DNA of 55,537 nt from the NCBI RefSeq assembly GCF_009674805.1, contig NZ_WKKI01000024.1, positions 1 through 55,537 of the forward strand, in the 5' to 3' direction. Both the position numbers and the translations under genes were made by a program. This stretch comes from Metabacillus lacus. Lineage in GTDB: Bacteria; Bacillota; Bacilli; Bacillales; Bacillaceae. Numbering within the stretch: the stretch's first letter is position 1; the number at the start of each line of letters is the position of its first letter. Under the pieces are notes generated by a model that saw only the letters and a list, made by a program, of their open reading frames with translations, did no database searches and was not told where the DNA came from. Positions 47,640 to 55,537 of this stretch are shown in pieces.

Positions 47640-49061
47640 ATGCCTTTCAATCGAGTTCCCATAGGGAAATCAATATCATATAAAAGAGACTTTTTTAAGC
47701 AGTATCAGCATTTGAGTCAGCATTCAGATCAGCACGTACTTCTTGAGAGCGGACGAGGCGGAAGATATACAATTGCAGGAATACAGCCTGATTATATTGT
47801 AAAAGGCAAAGGCACGGTTCTGGATATTCAGGAAAAAGGGAAAACCTCCACGTTGAACGGTGACATCATCCCCCTTTTCAAAAACTGGTTTTCATCTTTG
47901 CGAACCGTTGAGGACAGCAGCCTGCCTGATTTTCAAGGAGGGGCAATCGGTTTCTTCAGCTATGATTGTGTCAGGCACTTTGAAAATCTTCCAGAAATAT
48001 CCGTCGATGATTTGGACACGCCTGATTTATATTTTTTGATTTTTGACACTGTTGCCGTTTTCGATAAAGAAAAGGAAGAGCTTTGGCTGATTACCCACAC
48101 TGGAGCAAATATGAATGAAGATGAAGCAAAATCGGTGCTAGAGCTTCATGAGCAGATGTGGACAGAGGAAATCTCTGAGCCTTACGAGCTGCAATGGGAG
48201 AGCCCTCAGTCTTCTTTTGCTCCGCAAGCTTTCTCGCCGGAAGACTTTGAGAGGGCTGTAGCCAAAATCCAGAATTATATTGCGGACGGTGATGTGTTTC
48301 AGGTGAATTTATCGGTCAGGCAAGCATCTCCACTGACTGTGCATCCACTAAAAGTGTATGAAAAAGTGAGGGAAATCAATCCTTCACCTTATATGGCATA
48401 TTTTCATGTTCCGGAATATCAGATCGTCAGCGGATCGCCGGAGCTTTTGGTAAAAAGGCAGGGCAGCGTTGTTAGTACGCGGCCGATTGCTGGAACAAGA
48501 TCGCGCGGTACGGACGAAGCTGAGGACATCCGGCTGTCGAAGGAATTAATTGATAATGAAAAAGAGCGTGCAGAACATGTGATGCTCGTAGATCTGGAGC
48601 GCAATGACCTTGGCAGAGTCTGTGAATATGGATCTGTCGAAGTAAATGAATTTATGGTAATTGAAAAATATTCCCATGTGATGCACATTGTTTCCAATGT
48701 ACAGGGCAGGCTGAAGGAAAACACCGACGAATTTGATGTGATTCAGGCTGTTTTTCCGGGCGGTACTATCACGGGCGCGCCAAAGGTAAGGACCATGGAA
48801 ATAATTGAGGAATTAGAGCCGACAAGAAGAGGAATTTATACAGGCTCAATCGGCTGGATAGGTTATAATGGAAATATGGAGTTAAACATTGTCATTCGAA
48901 CAATGTTTGTAAAAGATGGGATGGCATATGTTCAGTCAGGGGCAGGAATCGTAATTGACTCGAACCCCAAGCATGAGCATAAAGAATCTCTGAAGAAAGC
49001 AAAGGCAATACTAAAAGCAAAAGAGCTGAGCGAAGCAGAGAAAAATATGAGTATGAGGTGA
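47640..49061 (+). CDS. pabB: Aminodeoxychorismate synthase component I
   Basis: The 473-residue chorismate-binding enzyme makes 4-amino-4-deoxychorismate, the precursor of p-aminobenzoate for folate. Its conserved segments are [12 protein letters not shown] (about 217-228), [33 protein letters not shown] and [16 protein letters not shown]. It works with the glutaminase PabA. I use ATG 47640 after AGGGGTGATA. It is the first gene of the folate operon pabB-pabA-pabC-folP-folB-folK-yazB-dusB, and pabA begins 5 nt after its stop. Confidence 0.94.
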   Translation: MPFNRVPIGKSISYKRDFFKQYQHLSQHSDQHVLLESGRGGRYTIAGIQPDYIVKGKGTVLDIQEKGKTSTLNGDIIPLFKNWFSSLRTVEDSSLPDFQGGAIGFFSYDCVRHFENLPEISVDDLDTPDLYFLIFDTVAVFDKEKEELWLITHTGANMNEDEAKSVLELHEQMWTEEISEPYELQWESPQSSFAPQAFSPEDFERAVAKIQNYIADGDVFQVNLSVRQASPLTVHPLKVYEKVREINPSPYMAYFHVPEYQIVSGSPELLVKRQGSVVSTRPIAGTRSRGTDEAEDIRLSKELIDNEKERAEHVMLVDLERNDLGRVCEYGSVEVNEFMVIEKYSHVMHIVSNVQGRLKENTDEFDVIQAVFPGGTITGAPKVRTMEIIEELEPTRRGIYTGSIGWIGYNGNMELNIVIRTMFVKDGMAYVQSGAGIVIDSNPKHEHKESLKKAKAILKAKELSEAEKNMSMR

Positions 49062-49067
49062 GCAGAG
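49023..49067 (+). promoter_or_regulatory. Likely TRAP-binding triplet array over the pabA start
   Basis: GAG or AAG triplets occur at 49023, 49028, 49033, 49038, 49049, 49055, 49060 and 49065, mostly 2 nt apart. The last ones cover the pabA ribosome-binding site (GAGGTGAGC). TRAP binds such arrays and in B. subtilis blocks trpG (pabA) translation when tryptophan is plentiful. The gene for TRAP (mtrB) is not in this window. Confidence 0.65.
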
Positions 49068-49654
49068 TGATATTAATGATCGATAACTACGATTCATTTA
49101 CCTATAACCTGGTTCAACACCTGGGAGAGCTTGGCGAGGAATTGACGGTAAGGAGAAATGATCAAATAGATACTGATGAAATAAAAGAGATGAATCCGGA
49201 CTATTTAATGATTTCACCAGGTCCCTGCACGCCTAATGAAGCAGGCATCAGCTTAAAAGCGATAGAAGAGTTTGCAGGAAAAATACCCATCTTTGGAGTA
49301 TGCCTTGGCCATCAGTCTATAGCTCAAGTATTCGGAGGAGATGTCATCAGAGCTGAAAGGCTGATGCACGGCAAAACATCTTCTATCTTTCACGATGGTA
49401 AAAGTGTATTCGAAGGACTGCAGCAGCCTTTTACTGCCACCCGCTACCACTCCCTCATTGTAAAGAAAGAAACTCTTCCAGACTGTCTGGAAGTAACGGC
49501 GTGGACAGAGGAAGGGGAAATCATGGGGATCAGGCATAAAACACTAGCTGTAGAGGGAGTTCAATTTCACCCGGAGTCTATTATGACTTCCAGCGGCAGG
49601 GAGCTGCTCCGAAATTTTATTAGCCGGTACAAGCCTGTGAAAGAAAGTGTGTAG
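49067..49654 (+). CDS. pabA: Glutamine amidotransferase PabA (TrpG)
   Basis: The 195-residue class I glutaminase supplies ammonia to PabB, and in Bacillus also to anthranilate synthase TrpE, hence trpG. The catalytic triad is Cys79 in GVCLGHQS, His168 and Glu170 in QFHPES, with [12 protein letters not shown] forming the oxyanion region. I use GTG 49067 giving [11 protein letters not shown], as in homologues; GTG 49058 lies in the ribosome-binding site. Its site lies inside a run of GAG triplets that looks like a TRAP target. Confidence 0.95.
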   Translation: MILMIDNYDSFTYNLVQHLGELGEELTVRRNDQIDTDEIKEMNPDYLMISPGPCTPNEAGISLKAIEEFAGKIPIFGVCLGHQSIAQVFGGDVIRAERLMHGKTSSIFHDGKSVFEGLQQPFTATRYHSLIVKKETLPDCLEVTAWTEEGEIMGIRHKTLAVEGVQFHPESIMTSSGRELLRNFISRYKPVKESV

Positions 49655-49657
49655 CGG

Positions 49658-50530
49658 TTGATAATCTACTGTAACGGGGAGTTTGTAGAAGAAAACAAAG
49701 CCGTCATTTCGCCTTTTGACCATGGTTACTTATATGGACTCGGTGTATTTGAAACCTTTCGTGTCTACAAAGGCTTCCCTTTTTTAATTGATGACCATGT
49801 CAGGCGGCTGAACGACTCAATGGGAATAATCGGAATAGACGCGGCTGTAAACAGACAGGATGTCATGGAAATGATCAAAGAGCTGCTCATTCAAAACGAT
49901 CTTCTTGAAAAAGATGCGTATGTCCGCTTGAATGTTTCGGCAGGAACACACCCTGTAGGCCTGACTGCCGAAACATATACGGATCCTGTTATTTTGTGTT
50001 TTATAAAAGAGATTCCAGAAAACGCTGGTGTTCCTGAAAAAGAGATCAAAATCCTGAATCTGAAAAGAAACACACCTGAAGGACATCAGCGTTTGAAGTC
50101 TCATCACTATATGAACAATGTCCTTGCCAAAAGAGAACTCGGCAGCAGAGCCGATCTGGAAGGGGTTTTTCTGACAGAGAATTTCTTTGTTGCGGAGGGC
50201 ATTGTGTCTAATATTTTCTGGGTAAAAAATGGAGTTGTGTTTACGCCTTCTGTAGAGACGGGCATTTTAAACGGAATTACGAGGCAGTTTATCATAGACG
50301 GCCTTGCCTCTGTGAATATCCCGGTTTTTGAAGGCCTTTACCGAAAGGAAGACCTATTGTCAGCGGATGAAATCTTTCTTACAAATTCCATTCAGGAAGT
50401 TGTTCCTGTCAGCAAGGCGGAGGGAGCAGTCTTCCCCGGCAGAAATGGGGAGACTGCGAAAGTGTGCCTATCCCTTTATCAAAGATCGAGATTTACCCTC
50501 CATTCAAGATTAGAATTCATAAAGGAATGA
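49658..50530 (+). CDS. pabC: Aminodeoxychorismate lyase
   Basis: The 290-residue fold-type IV PLP enzyme releases pyruvate from aminodeoxychorismate to give p-aminobenzoate. FDHGYLYGLGVFETFRVY (about 22-39) is the family N-terminal motif and Lys147 in LKSHHYMNN the PLP lysine; EGIVSNIFWV and TNSIQEVVPV follow. The start TTG 49658 lies 3 nt after the pabA stop and has only a weak site, so translation probably depends on coupling. folP starts 6 nt after its stop. Confidence 0.94.
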   Translation: MIIYCNGEFVEENKAVISPFDHGYLYGLGVFETFRVYKGFPFLIDDHVRRLNDSMGIIGIDAAVNRQDVMEMIKELLIQNDLLEKDAYVRLNVSAGTHPVGLTAETYTDPVILCFIKEIPENAGVPEKEIKILNLKRNTPEGHQRLKSHHYMNNVLAKRELGSRADLEGVFLTENFFVAEGIVSNIFWVKNGVVFTPSVETGILNGITRQFIIDGLASVNIPVFEGLYRKEDLLSADEIFLTNSIQEVVPVSKAEGAVFPGRNGETAKVCLSLYQRSRFTLHSRLEFIKE

Positions 50531-50536
50531 TGCAGC

Positions 50537-51394
50537 ATGATTATCGCGCCGGCCAGCAGCGGCTTTTTGGTCAATTGCGGAGAATACACGCTGAATTTAC
50601 ACAGTAAAACAGCGGTTATGGGTATTTTAAATATCACGCCTGACTCCTTCTCCGATGGCGGACAGTATATGGATCCTAAGCATGCATTAATACATGCAGA
50701 AGAGATGGTGAAAAACGGAGCAGATATCATAGATATCGGGGGAGAGTCAACAAGGCCGGGCGCCCTGCCTGTTTCGGAAGAAGAAGAGCTGAAAAGGGTG
50801 GTTCCCATTGTATCTCTTCTTTCAGAGCATCTGAAGGTTCCTATCTCTATAGACACATACAAAGCAGAGGTTGCCCGCCAGGCTGTTAATGCGGGTGCCA
50901 GCATGATTAATGATGTATGGGGAGGGAAAGCTGATCCCCAGATGCTGACAGTGGCAGCAGCGGCAAAAGTTCCGATTGTTCTCATGCACAACAGGCAGGA
51001 AAGGGATTATCATGATCTGATTGAGGATATGGTAACAGATTTGAATGAAAGTGTGAAACTGGCCAAGTCTGCTGGAGTGATGGATGAACATATCATTTTA
51101 GATCCCGGTATCGGATTTGCCAAAAATTTTGAAGACAATCTTATAGTGATGAGAAATCTTGAGGTATTCTCTTCTCTCGGCTATCCGGTTCTGCTTGGAA
51201 CTTCGCGCAAAAGGTTTATCGGCACTGTGTTAGGAACAGAGCCGGATGAACGGATGGAAGGTACAGGAGCTACTGTATGCATGGGCATTCAGAAAGGCTG
51301 CAGTATTGTCAGAGTTCATGATGTTCTGGAGATCGCAAGAATGGCAAAAATGATGGATGCTATGTTAGGGAAAGGGGATGTTTCCAATCGATAA
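50537..51394 (+). CDS. folP: Dihydropteroate synthase
   Basis: The 285-residue TIM-barrel enzyme joins p-aminobenzoate to hydroxymethyl-dihydropterin pyrophosphate and is the sulfonamide target (sul). MGILNITPDSFSDGG (about 31-45) and GGESTRPGALPVS (about 71-83) are the two pterin/pABA loops; GTSRKRFIG lies near 220. The ATG follows AAAGGAATGATG. It overlaps folB by 17 bp. Confidence 0.95.
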   Translation: MIIAPASSGFLVNCGEYTLNLHSKTAVMGILNITPDSFSDGGQYMDPKHALIHAEEMVKNGADIIDIGGESTRPGALPVSEEEELKRVVPIVSLLSEHLKVPISIDTYKAEVARQAVNAGASMINDVWGGKADPQMLTVAAAAKVPIVLMHNRQERDYHDLIEDMVTDLNESVKLAKSAGVMDEHIILDPGIGFAKNFEDNLIVMRNLEVFSSLGYPVLLGTSRKRFIGTVLGTEPDERMEGTGATVCMGIQKGCSIVRVHDVLEIARMAKMMDAMLGKGDVSNR

Positions 51395-51749
51395 AATAGT
51401 AGTGGATGGAATGGAGTTTTACGGCTACCACGGTGTATATAAAGAAGAAAATAAACTTGGCCAGCGGTTTAGAGCTGATGTGACGGTAGAGACAGATTTG
51501 AAAAAAGCAGGTGAAACAGATGACCTCGCTTTTACAGTCAATTATGCCGACATCTATAAAATTTGCAGAGACATTATCGAAGGTAAGCCGTACAAGCTTG
51601 TTGAAGCTGCGGCGGAAGCAATTTCCCGAAAAATTCTGGACTCTTTTCCATCCGTTCAGTACTGTACCATCAAACTGATTAAGCCGGATCCGCCGATTCC
51701 CGGTTATTATAAAGAGGTAGCGGTGGTCATAAGGAGAGGGAGAGAATGA
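51378..51749 (+). CDS. folB: Dihydroneopterin aldolase
   Basis: The 123-residue enzyme splits dihydroneopterin to hydroxymethyl-dihydropterin and glycolaldehyde. FYGYHGVYKEENKLGQRF (about 14-31) includes the catalytic glutamate, and KLIKPDPPIPGYYK (about 99-112) the catalytic lysine and substrate loop. The ATG at 51378 follows GGGAAAGGGG and lies inside folP. It overlaps folK by 4 bp (ATGA). Confidence 0.94.
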   Translation: MFPIDKIVVDGMEFYGYHGVYKEENKLGQRFRADVTVETDLKKAGETDDLAFTVNYADIYKICRDIIEGKPYKLVEAAAEAISRKILDSFPSVQYCTIKLIKPDPPIPGYYKEVAVVIRRGRE

Positions 51750-52273
51750 ACCACTCCGTATTCCTGGCGCTGGGCTCTAATATTGAAGACAGAGAACAGC
51801 ATTTAGCCTCAGCTGTAAAAAAACTCGCGAACCATGAGAGTATAAGAGTAACAAAAATTTCTTCAATCTATGAAACTGATCCTGTAGGCTATACGGATCA
51901 AGGGAAGTTTCTCAACCAGGTCATACAAATTAAGACTGATTTGTCAGCGTTAGAATTGCTTTCAGAAACTCAGGAGATTGAAGCATCACTTGGAAGAAAA
52001 AGAGAAATAAAATGGGGCCCTCGAACGTTAGACCTTGACATTTTGCTCTATAATCATGAAAATATTGAAACAGAGACATTAAAAGTTCCGCATCCAAGAA
52101 TGCTGGAACGTTCTTTTGTGCTTATTCCTCTGGCTGAGGTGGCACCAGAGCTTCAGTTGCCTCAAAATCATGTTAAGATAACAGATACTTTAGATAAATT
52201 AATAGATAAAAAAGGGGTACGCATATGGAAGCAGAAAAATGGGGAAGACGGATCCGTGCTTACAGAAAGCTGA
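51746..52273 (+). CDS. folK: HPPK, 2-amino-4-hydroxy-6-hydroxymethyldihydropteridine pyrophosphokinase
   Basis: The 175-residue kinase transfers pyrophosphate from ATP to the pterin, giving the substrate of FolP. LALGSNIEDREQHL (about 6-19), GFLNQ-like GKFLNQVIQIKT and the signature RKREIKWGPRTLDLDILLY (about 84-102) with two metal-binding aspartates are seen. Start overlaps the folB stop. Its last 49 bp are shared with yazB in another frame. Confidence 0.95.
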   Translation: MNHSVFLALGSNIEDREQHLASAVKKLANHESIRVTKISSIYETDPVGYTDQGKFLNQVIQIKTDLSALELLSETQEIEASLGRKREIKWGPRTLDLDILLYNHENIETETLKVPHPRMLERSFVLIPLAEVAPELQLPQNHVKITDTLDKLIDKKGVRIWKQKNGEDGSVLTES

Positions 52274-52434
52274 AAGGCTATACACAAGAATCATTTGCTA
52301 AGGATTTGGGTGTATCCGTTTCTGTGCTGGGAGAAGTTGAAAGGGGAAATAGGCTTCCGAGTGATGATTTCTTATTGGAAGTAGCCAGTGCACTGAATGT
52401 ATCCGTTAAAGAGCTGGCTCCGCCTGATAACTGA
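52225..52434 (+). CDS. yazB: Small XRE-type DNA-binding protein YazB
   Basis: The 69-residue protein is a single helix-turn-helix XRE domain: WGRRIRAYRKLKGYTQESFA (about 5-24) and the recognition region DLGVSVSVLGEVERGNRLP. Its target is not known; the place in the folate operon is conserved in Bacillus. ATG 52225 follows AAAAAAGGGG, and the first 49 bp overlap folK. dusB begins 17 bp after its stop. It may act on its own operon, but nothing in the sequence proves this. Confidence 0.87.
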   Translation: MEAEKWGRRIRAYRKLKGYTQESFAKDLGVSVSVLGEVERGNRLPSDDFLLEVASALNVSVKELAPPDN

Positions 52435-52451
52435 AAAAAGGAGGTGCTGCA

Positions 52452-53453
52452 TTGTTTCATATAGGTGATATAGAAATAAAAAACAAAGTTGTCCTTGCTC
52501 CTATGGCTGGAGTCTGCAATTCTGCATTCCGCCTGACTGTGAAGGAATTTGGCGCAGGCCTGGTGTGCGCCGAAATGGTAAGCGATAAAGCCATTCTTTT
52601 TAAAAATGCCAAAACAATGAATATGCTGTATATTGATGAACGCGAAAAACCGTTAAGCCTGCAGATCTTTGGCGGCGAAAAAGAAACGCTCGTAGAGGCT
52701 GCTAAATTCGTAGATAAACATACAACAGCGGATATTATTGATATCAATATGGGCTGCCCGGTTCCCAAGATTACCAAATGTGATGCTGGGGCAAAGTGGC
52801 TGCTGGATCCCAATAAAATTTATGACATGGTTTCAGCCGTTGCTTCCGAAGTCGATAAACCAGTGACTGTGAAAATGCGTATTGGCTGGGATGACGAACA
52901 TATTTTCGCAGTGGATAATGCCCGTGCTGTAGAAGCTGCCGGCGGCAAAGCAATTGCTCTTCACGGCCGTACCCGTGTTCAAATGTATGAAGGGACAGCC
53001 AACTGGGATATTATTAAAGAAGTAAAGCAATCCGTTGGAATACCTGTCATGGGTAACGGTGACGTACAGACTCCTCAGGATGCAAAGCGCATGCTGGATG
53101 AAACGGGTGTTGATGGCGTCATGATCGGACGTGCAGCTCTCGGAAATCCCTGGATGATCTACCGTACTGTGCAATACCTGGAACACGGCAAATTGATTGA
53201 TGAACCGTCAGTTCGTGATAAGATGGATGTTTGCAAGCTTCACCTTGACCGGCTGATTGCCCTCAAAGGAGAGAATGTTGCCGTCCGCGAGATGAGAAAG
53301 CATGCTGCATGGTACCTTAAGGGAACGCGGGGAAATGCGACAGTCCGAAACTCGGTAAATGATTGCAATACTAGAAATGACATGGTTTCTTTACTAGACG
53401 AATTCGTTCTTGAAATAGAAGCAAAGCAGCAGAGCAATGCTCAAGCAGGATAA
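52452..53453 (+). CDS. dusB: tRNA-dihydrouridine synthase DusB-type
   Basis: The 333-residue FMN-dependent TIM-barrel reductase forms dihydrouridine in tRNA. LAPMAGVCNSAFR (about 14-26) binds FMN, INMGCPVPKI holds the catalytic Cys102, and HGRTRVQMY and NGDVQTPQDAKRML are conserved. B. subtilis has two Dus1-like enzymes; which positions this one modifies I infer only by family. TTG 52452 has AAAAAAGGAGGTG 6 nt upstream, an excellent site. A terminator follows. Confidence 0.94.
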   Translation: MFHIGDIEIKNKVVLAPMAGVCNSAFRLTVKEFGAGLVCAEMVSDKAILFKNAKTMNMLYIDEREKPLSLQIFGGEKETLVEAAKFVDKHTTADIIDINMGCPVPKITKCDAGAKWLLDPNKIYDMVSAVASEVDKPVTVKMRIGWDDEHIFAVDNARAVEAAGGKAIALHGRTRVQMYEGTANWDIIKEVKQSVGIPVMGNGDVQTPQDAKRMLDETGVDGVMIGRAALGNPWMIYRTVQYLEHGKLIDEPSVRDKMDVCKLHLDRLIALKGENVAVREMRKHAAWYLKGTRGNATVRNSVNDCNTRNDMVSLLDEFVLEIEAKQQSNAQAG

Positions 53454-53495
53454 GAGAGCTGTGCAATCTCCTTAGATAAACCCCCATTGTTCCTG

Positions 53496-53519
53496 CTGCC
53501 AGCTAAGCTGGCAGTTTTT
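53496..53519 (+). terminator. dusB terminator
   Basis: CTGCCAGC (53496-53503), loop TAA, GCTGGCAG (53507-53514), then TTTTT. Confidence 0.88.
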
Positions 53520-53545
53520 CTGCATTTTTTTTGATAATAACCTAA

Positions 53546-55066
<1,521 letters not shown>

Positions 55067-55077
55067 ATGAAACGAAT

Positions 55078-55108
55078 AACATCCTTTCACAGCGAAGGGA
55101 TGTTTTTA
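55078..55108 (+). terminator. lysS terminator
   Basis: AACATCC (55078-55084) pairs with GGATGTT (55098-55104), with partial pairing inside, then TTTATTTTT. Confidence 0.75.
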
Positions 55109-55262
55109 TTTTTTAATAAACTTCAGTAAGCATCGCTGTATTTATGAACCGTGCCGTGAACTGGCTTGGCTCCAGTGCTGTGTTTTGCACAAAAGCGCTA
55201 TGACTGAAGCACACCTTCTGGAAGCTTCCATTCCTTGAAAATAAATATTTCAGAAAAACATC

Positions 55263-55291
55263 TTGCTCTTTGTACCGCAGGGTGGTATATT
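55263..55291 (+). promoter_or_regulatory. Upstream rrn promoter candidate (P1)
   Basis: TTGCTC (55263-55268), 17 bp, TATATT (55286-55291) with an extended TGG. The 150 bp between the lysS terminator and this point holds nothing I can identify. Confidence 0.5.
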
Positions 55292-55359
55292 AATATTCGT
55301 TGCTGAAAAAACAGCACAGCAATATCAAAACAGCTTATCAATAACAGTTAAAAAAGTTG

Positions 55360-55389
55360 TTGACATCGTCAATAACAATATGTTATGAT
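55360..55389 (+). promoter_or_regulatory. Downstream rrn promoter (P2)
   Basis: TTGACA (55360-55365), 18 bp, TATGAT (55384-55389). It is about 100 bp before the mature 16S end, and the leader between contains CTTTGAAAACTAAACAAA, a sequence typical of Bacillus rRNA leaders. Confidence 0.75.
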
Positions 55390-55486
55390 AATAAAGTTGC
55401 TATAAATGATCTTTGAAAACTAAACAAAGCAGAACGTCAACGTTAAATCTAGTTTTAAAATTTTTACTATGAGCAAGTCAAACAAT

Positions 55487-55537
55487 CTTATTGGAGAGTT
55501 TGATCCTGGCTCAGGACGAACGCTGGCGGCGTGCCTA
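55487..55537 (+). rRNA. rrs: 16S rRNA, 5' end (partial)
   Basis: GGAGAGTTTGATCCTGGCTC and the following GGACGAACGCTGGCGGCGTG are the universal start of bacterial 16S rRNA. The mature 5' end should lie near 55487, two to six bases before the conserved GGAG. The gene runs off the window. By synteny this is the equivalent of B. subtilis rrnJ. Confidence 0.97.

Noticed and set aside
55274-55291. T-box-like AGGGTGGTA in the rrn leader
   Set aside because: The ACCGCG half is missing, there is no specifier stem, and the sequence forms the spacer and -10 of an rrn promoter.

Overview
The window looks like an origin-proximal segment of the chromosome of an endospore-forming Bacillaceae bacterium (Bacillus sensu lato). 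From memory of Bacillus subtilis, the gene order is almost colinear with that genome from csfB to rrnJ: csfB, yaaO, tmk, darA, yaaR, holB, ricT, yabA, trmN6, yazA, rsmI, abrB, metS, yabD, yabE, rnmV, rsmA, yabG, veg, sspF, ispE, purR, ridA, spoVG, glmU, prs, ctc, pth, fin, mfd, spoVT, yabM, yabN, rqcP, yabP, yabQ, divIC, yabR, tRNA-Met, tRNA-Glu, spoIIE, yabS, yabT, tilS, hprT, ftsH, coaX, hslO, yacD, cysK, pabB, pabA, pabC, folP, folB, folK, yazB, dusB, lysS, then the 5' end of a 16S rRNA gene. Every gene except abrB lies on the + strand. Species cannot be fixed from the sequence alone.

Layout. Positions 1-1100 are the accessory part: a truncated reading frame at the edge, degenerate intergenic repeats, a decayed 5S rRNA fragment (about 408-457), and a tandem array of palindromes with 42/52-bp spacing (498-905). 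In B. subtilis an rRNA operon (rrnA) lies just upstream of csfB, so the 5S relic is most simply the scar of a lost rrn operon. xpaC and yaaN, which separate csfB from yaaO in B. subtilis, are missing. Positions 1175-8605 carry the sigma-G inhibitor Gin, a PLP decarboxylase-like protein, dTMP kinase, a c-di-AMP receptor, DNA polymerase delta prime, RicT, the initiation regulator YabA and rRNA/tRNA methyltransferases. abrB is divergent, with Spo0A boxes at its promoter. Then come metS (with a parS-like site in its terminator), RNA maturation genes (rnmV, rsmA), sporulation genes (yabG, sspF), veg, ispE, purR-ridA, spoVG, glmU-prs-ctc-pth-fin-mfd, spoVT and the yabM-yabR cluster. After two tRNAs come spoIIE-yabS-yabT, tilS-hprT-ftsH, coaX-hslO-yacD-cysK, and an eight-gene folate operon (pabB to yazB) leading to dusB and lysS. 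The window ends at the promoters and start of a new rrn operon.

How it works together. Growth functions (nucleotide supply, translation, folate, division) are interleaved with the sporulation cascade. Promoter-like sequences fit that cascade: Spo0A boxes at abrB and spoIIE (the latter with a 21-bp spacer), sigma-H at spoVG, sigma-F at fin, sigma-G at sspF and spoVT, sigma-K at yabG, and sigma-B at ctc. A GAG/AAG triplet run over the pabA ribosome-binding site matches the TRAP control known for trpG (pabA).

I did not find a clearly new multi-gene system. The best leads are the palindrome array, the 5S scar, the parS-like site, a decayed LysM gene between yabG and veg, and several leader elements. 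All promoter, operator and terminator calls are by eye.
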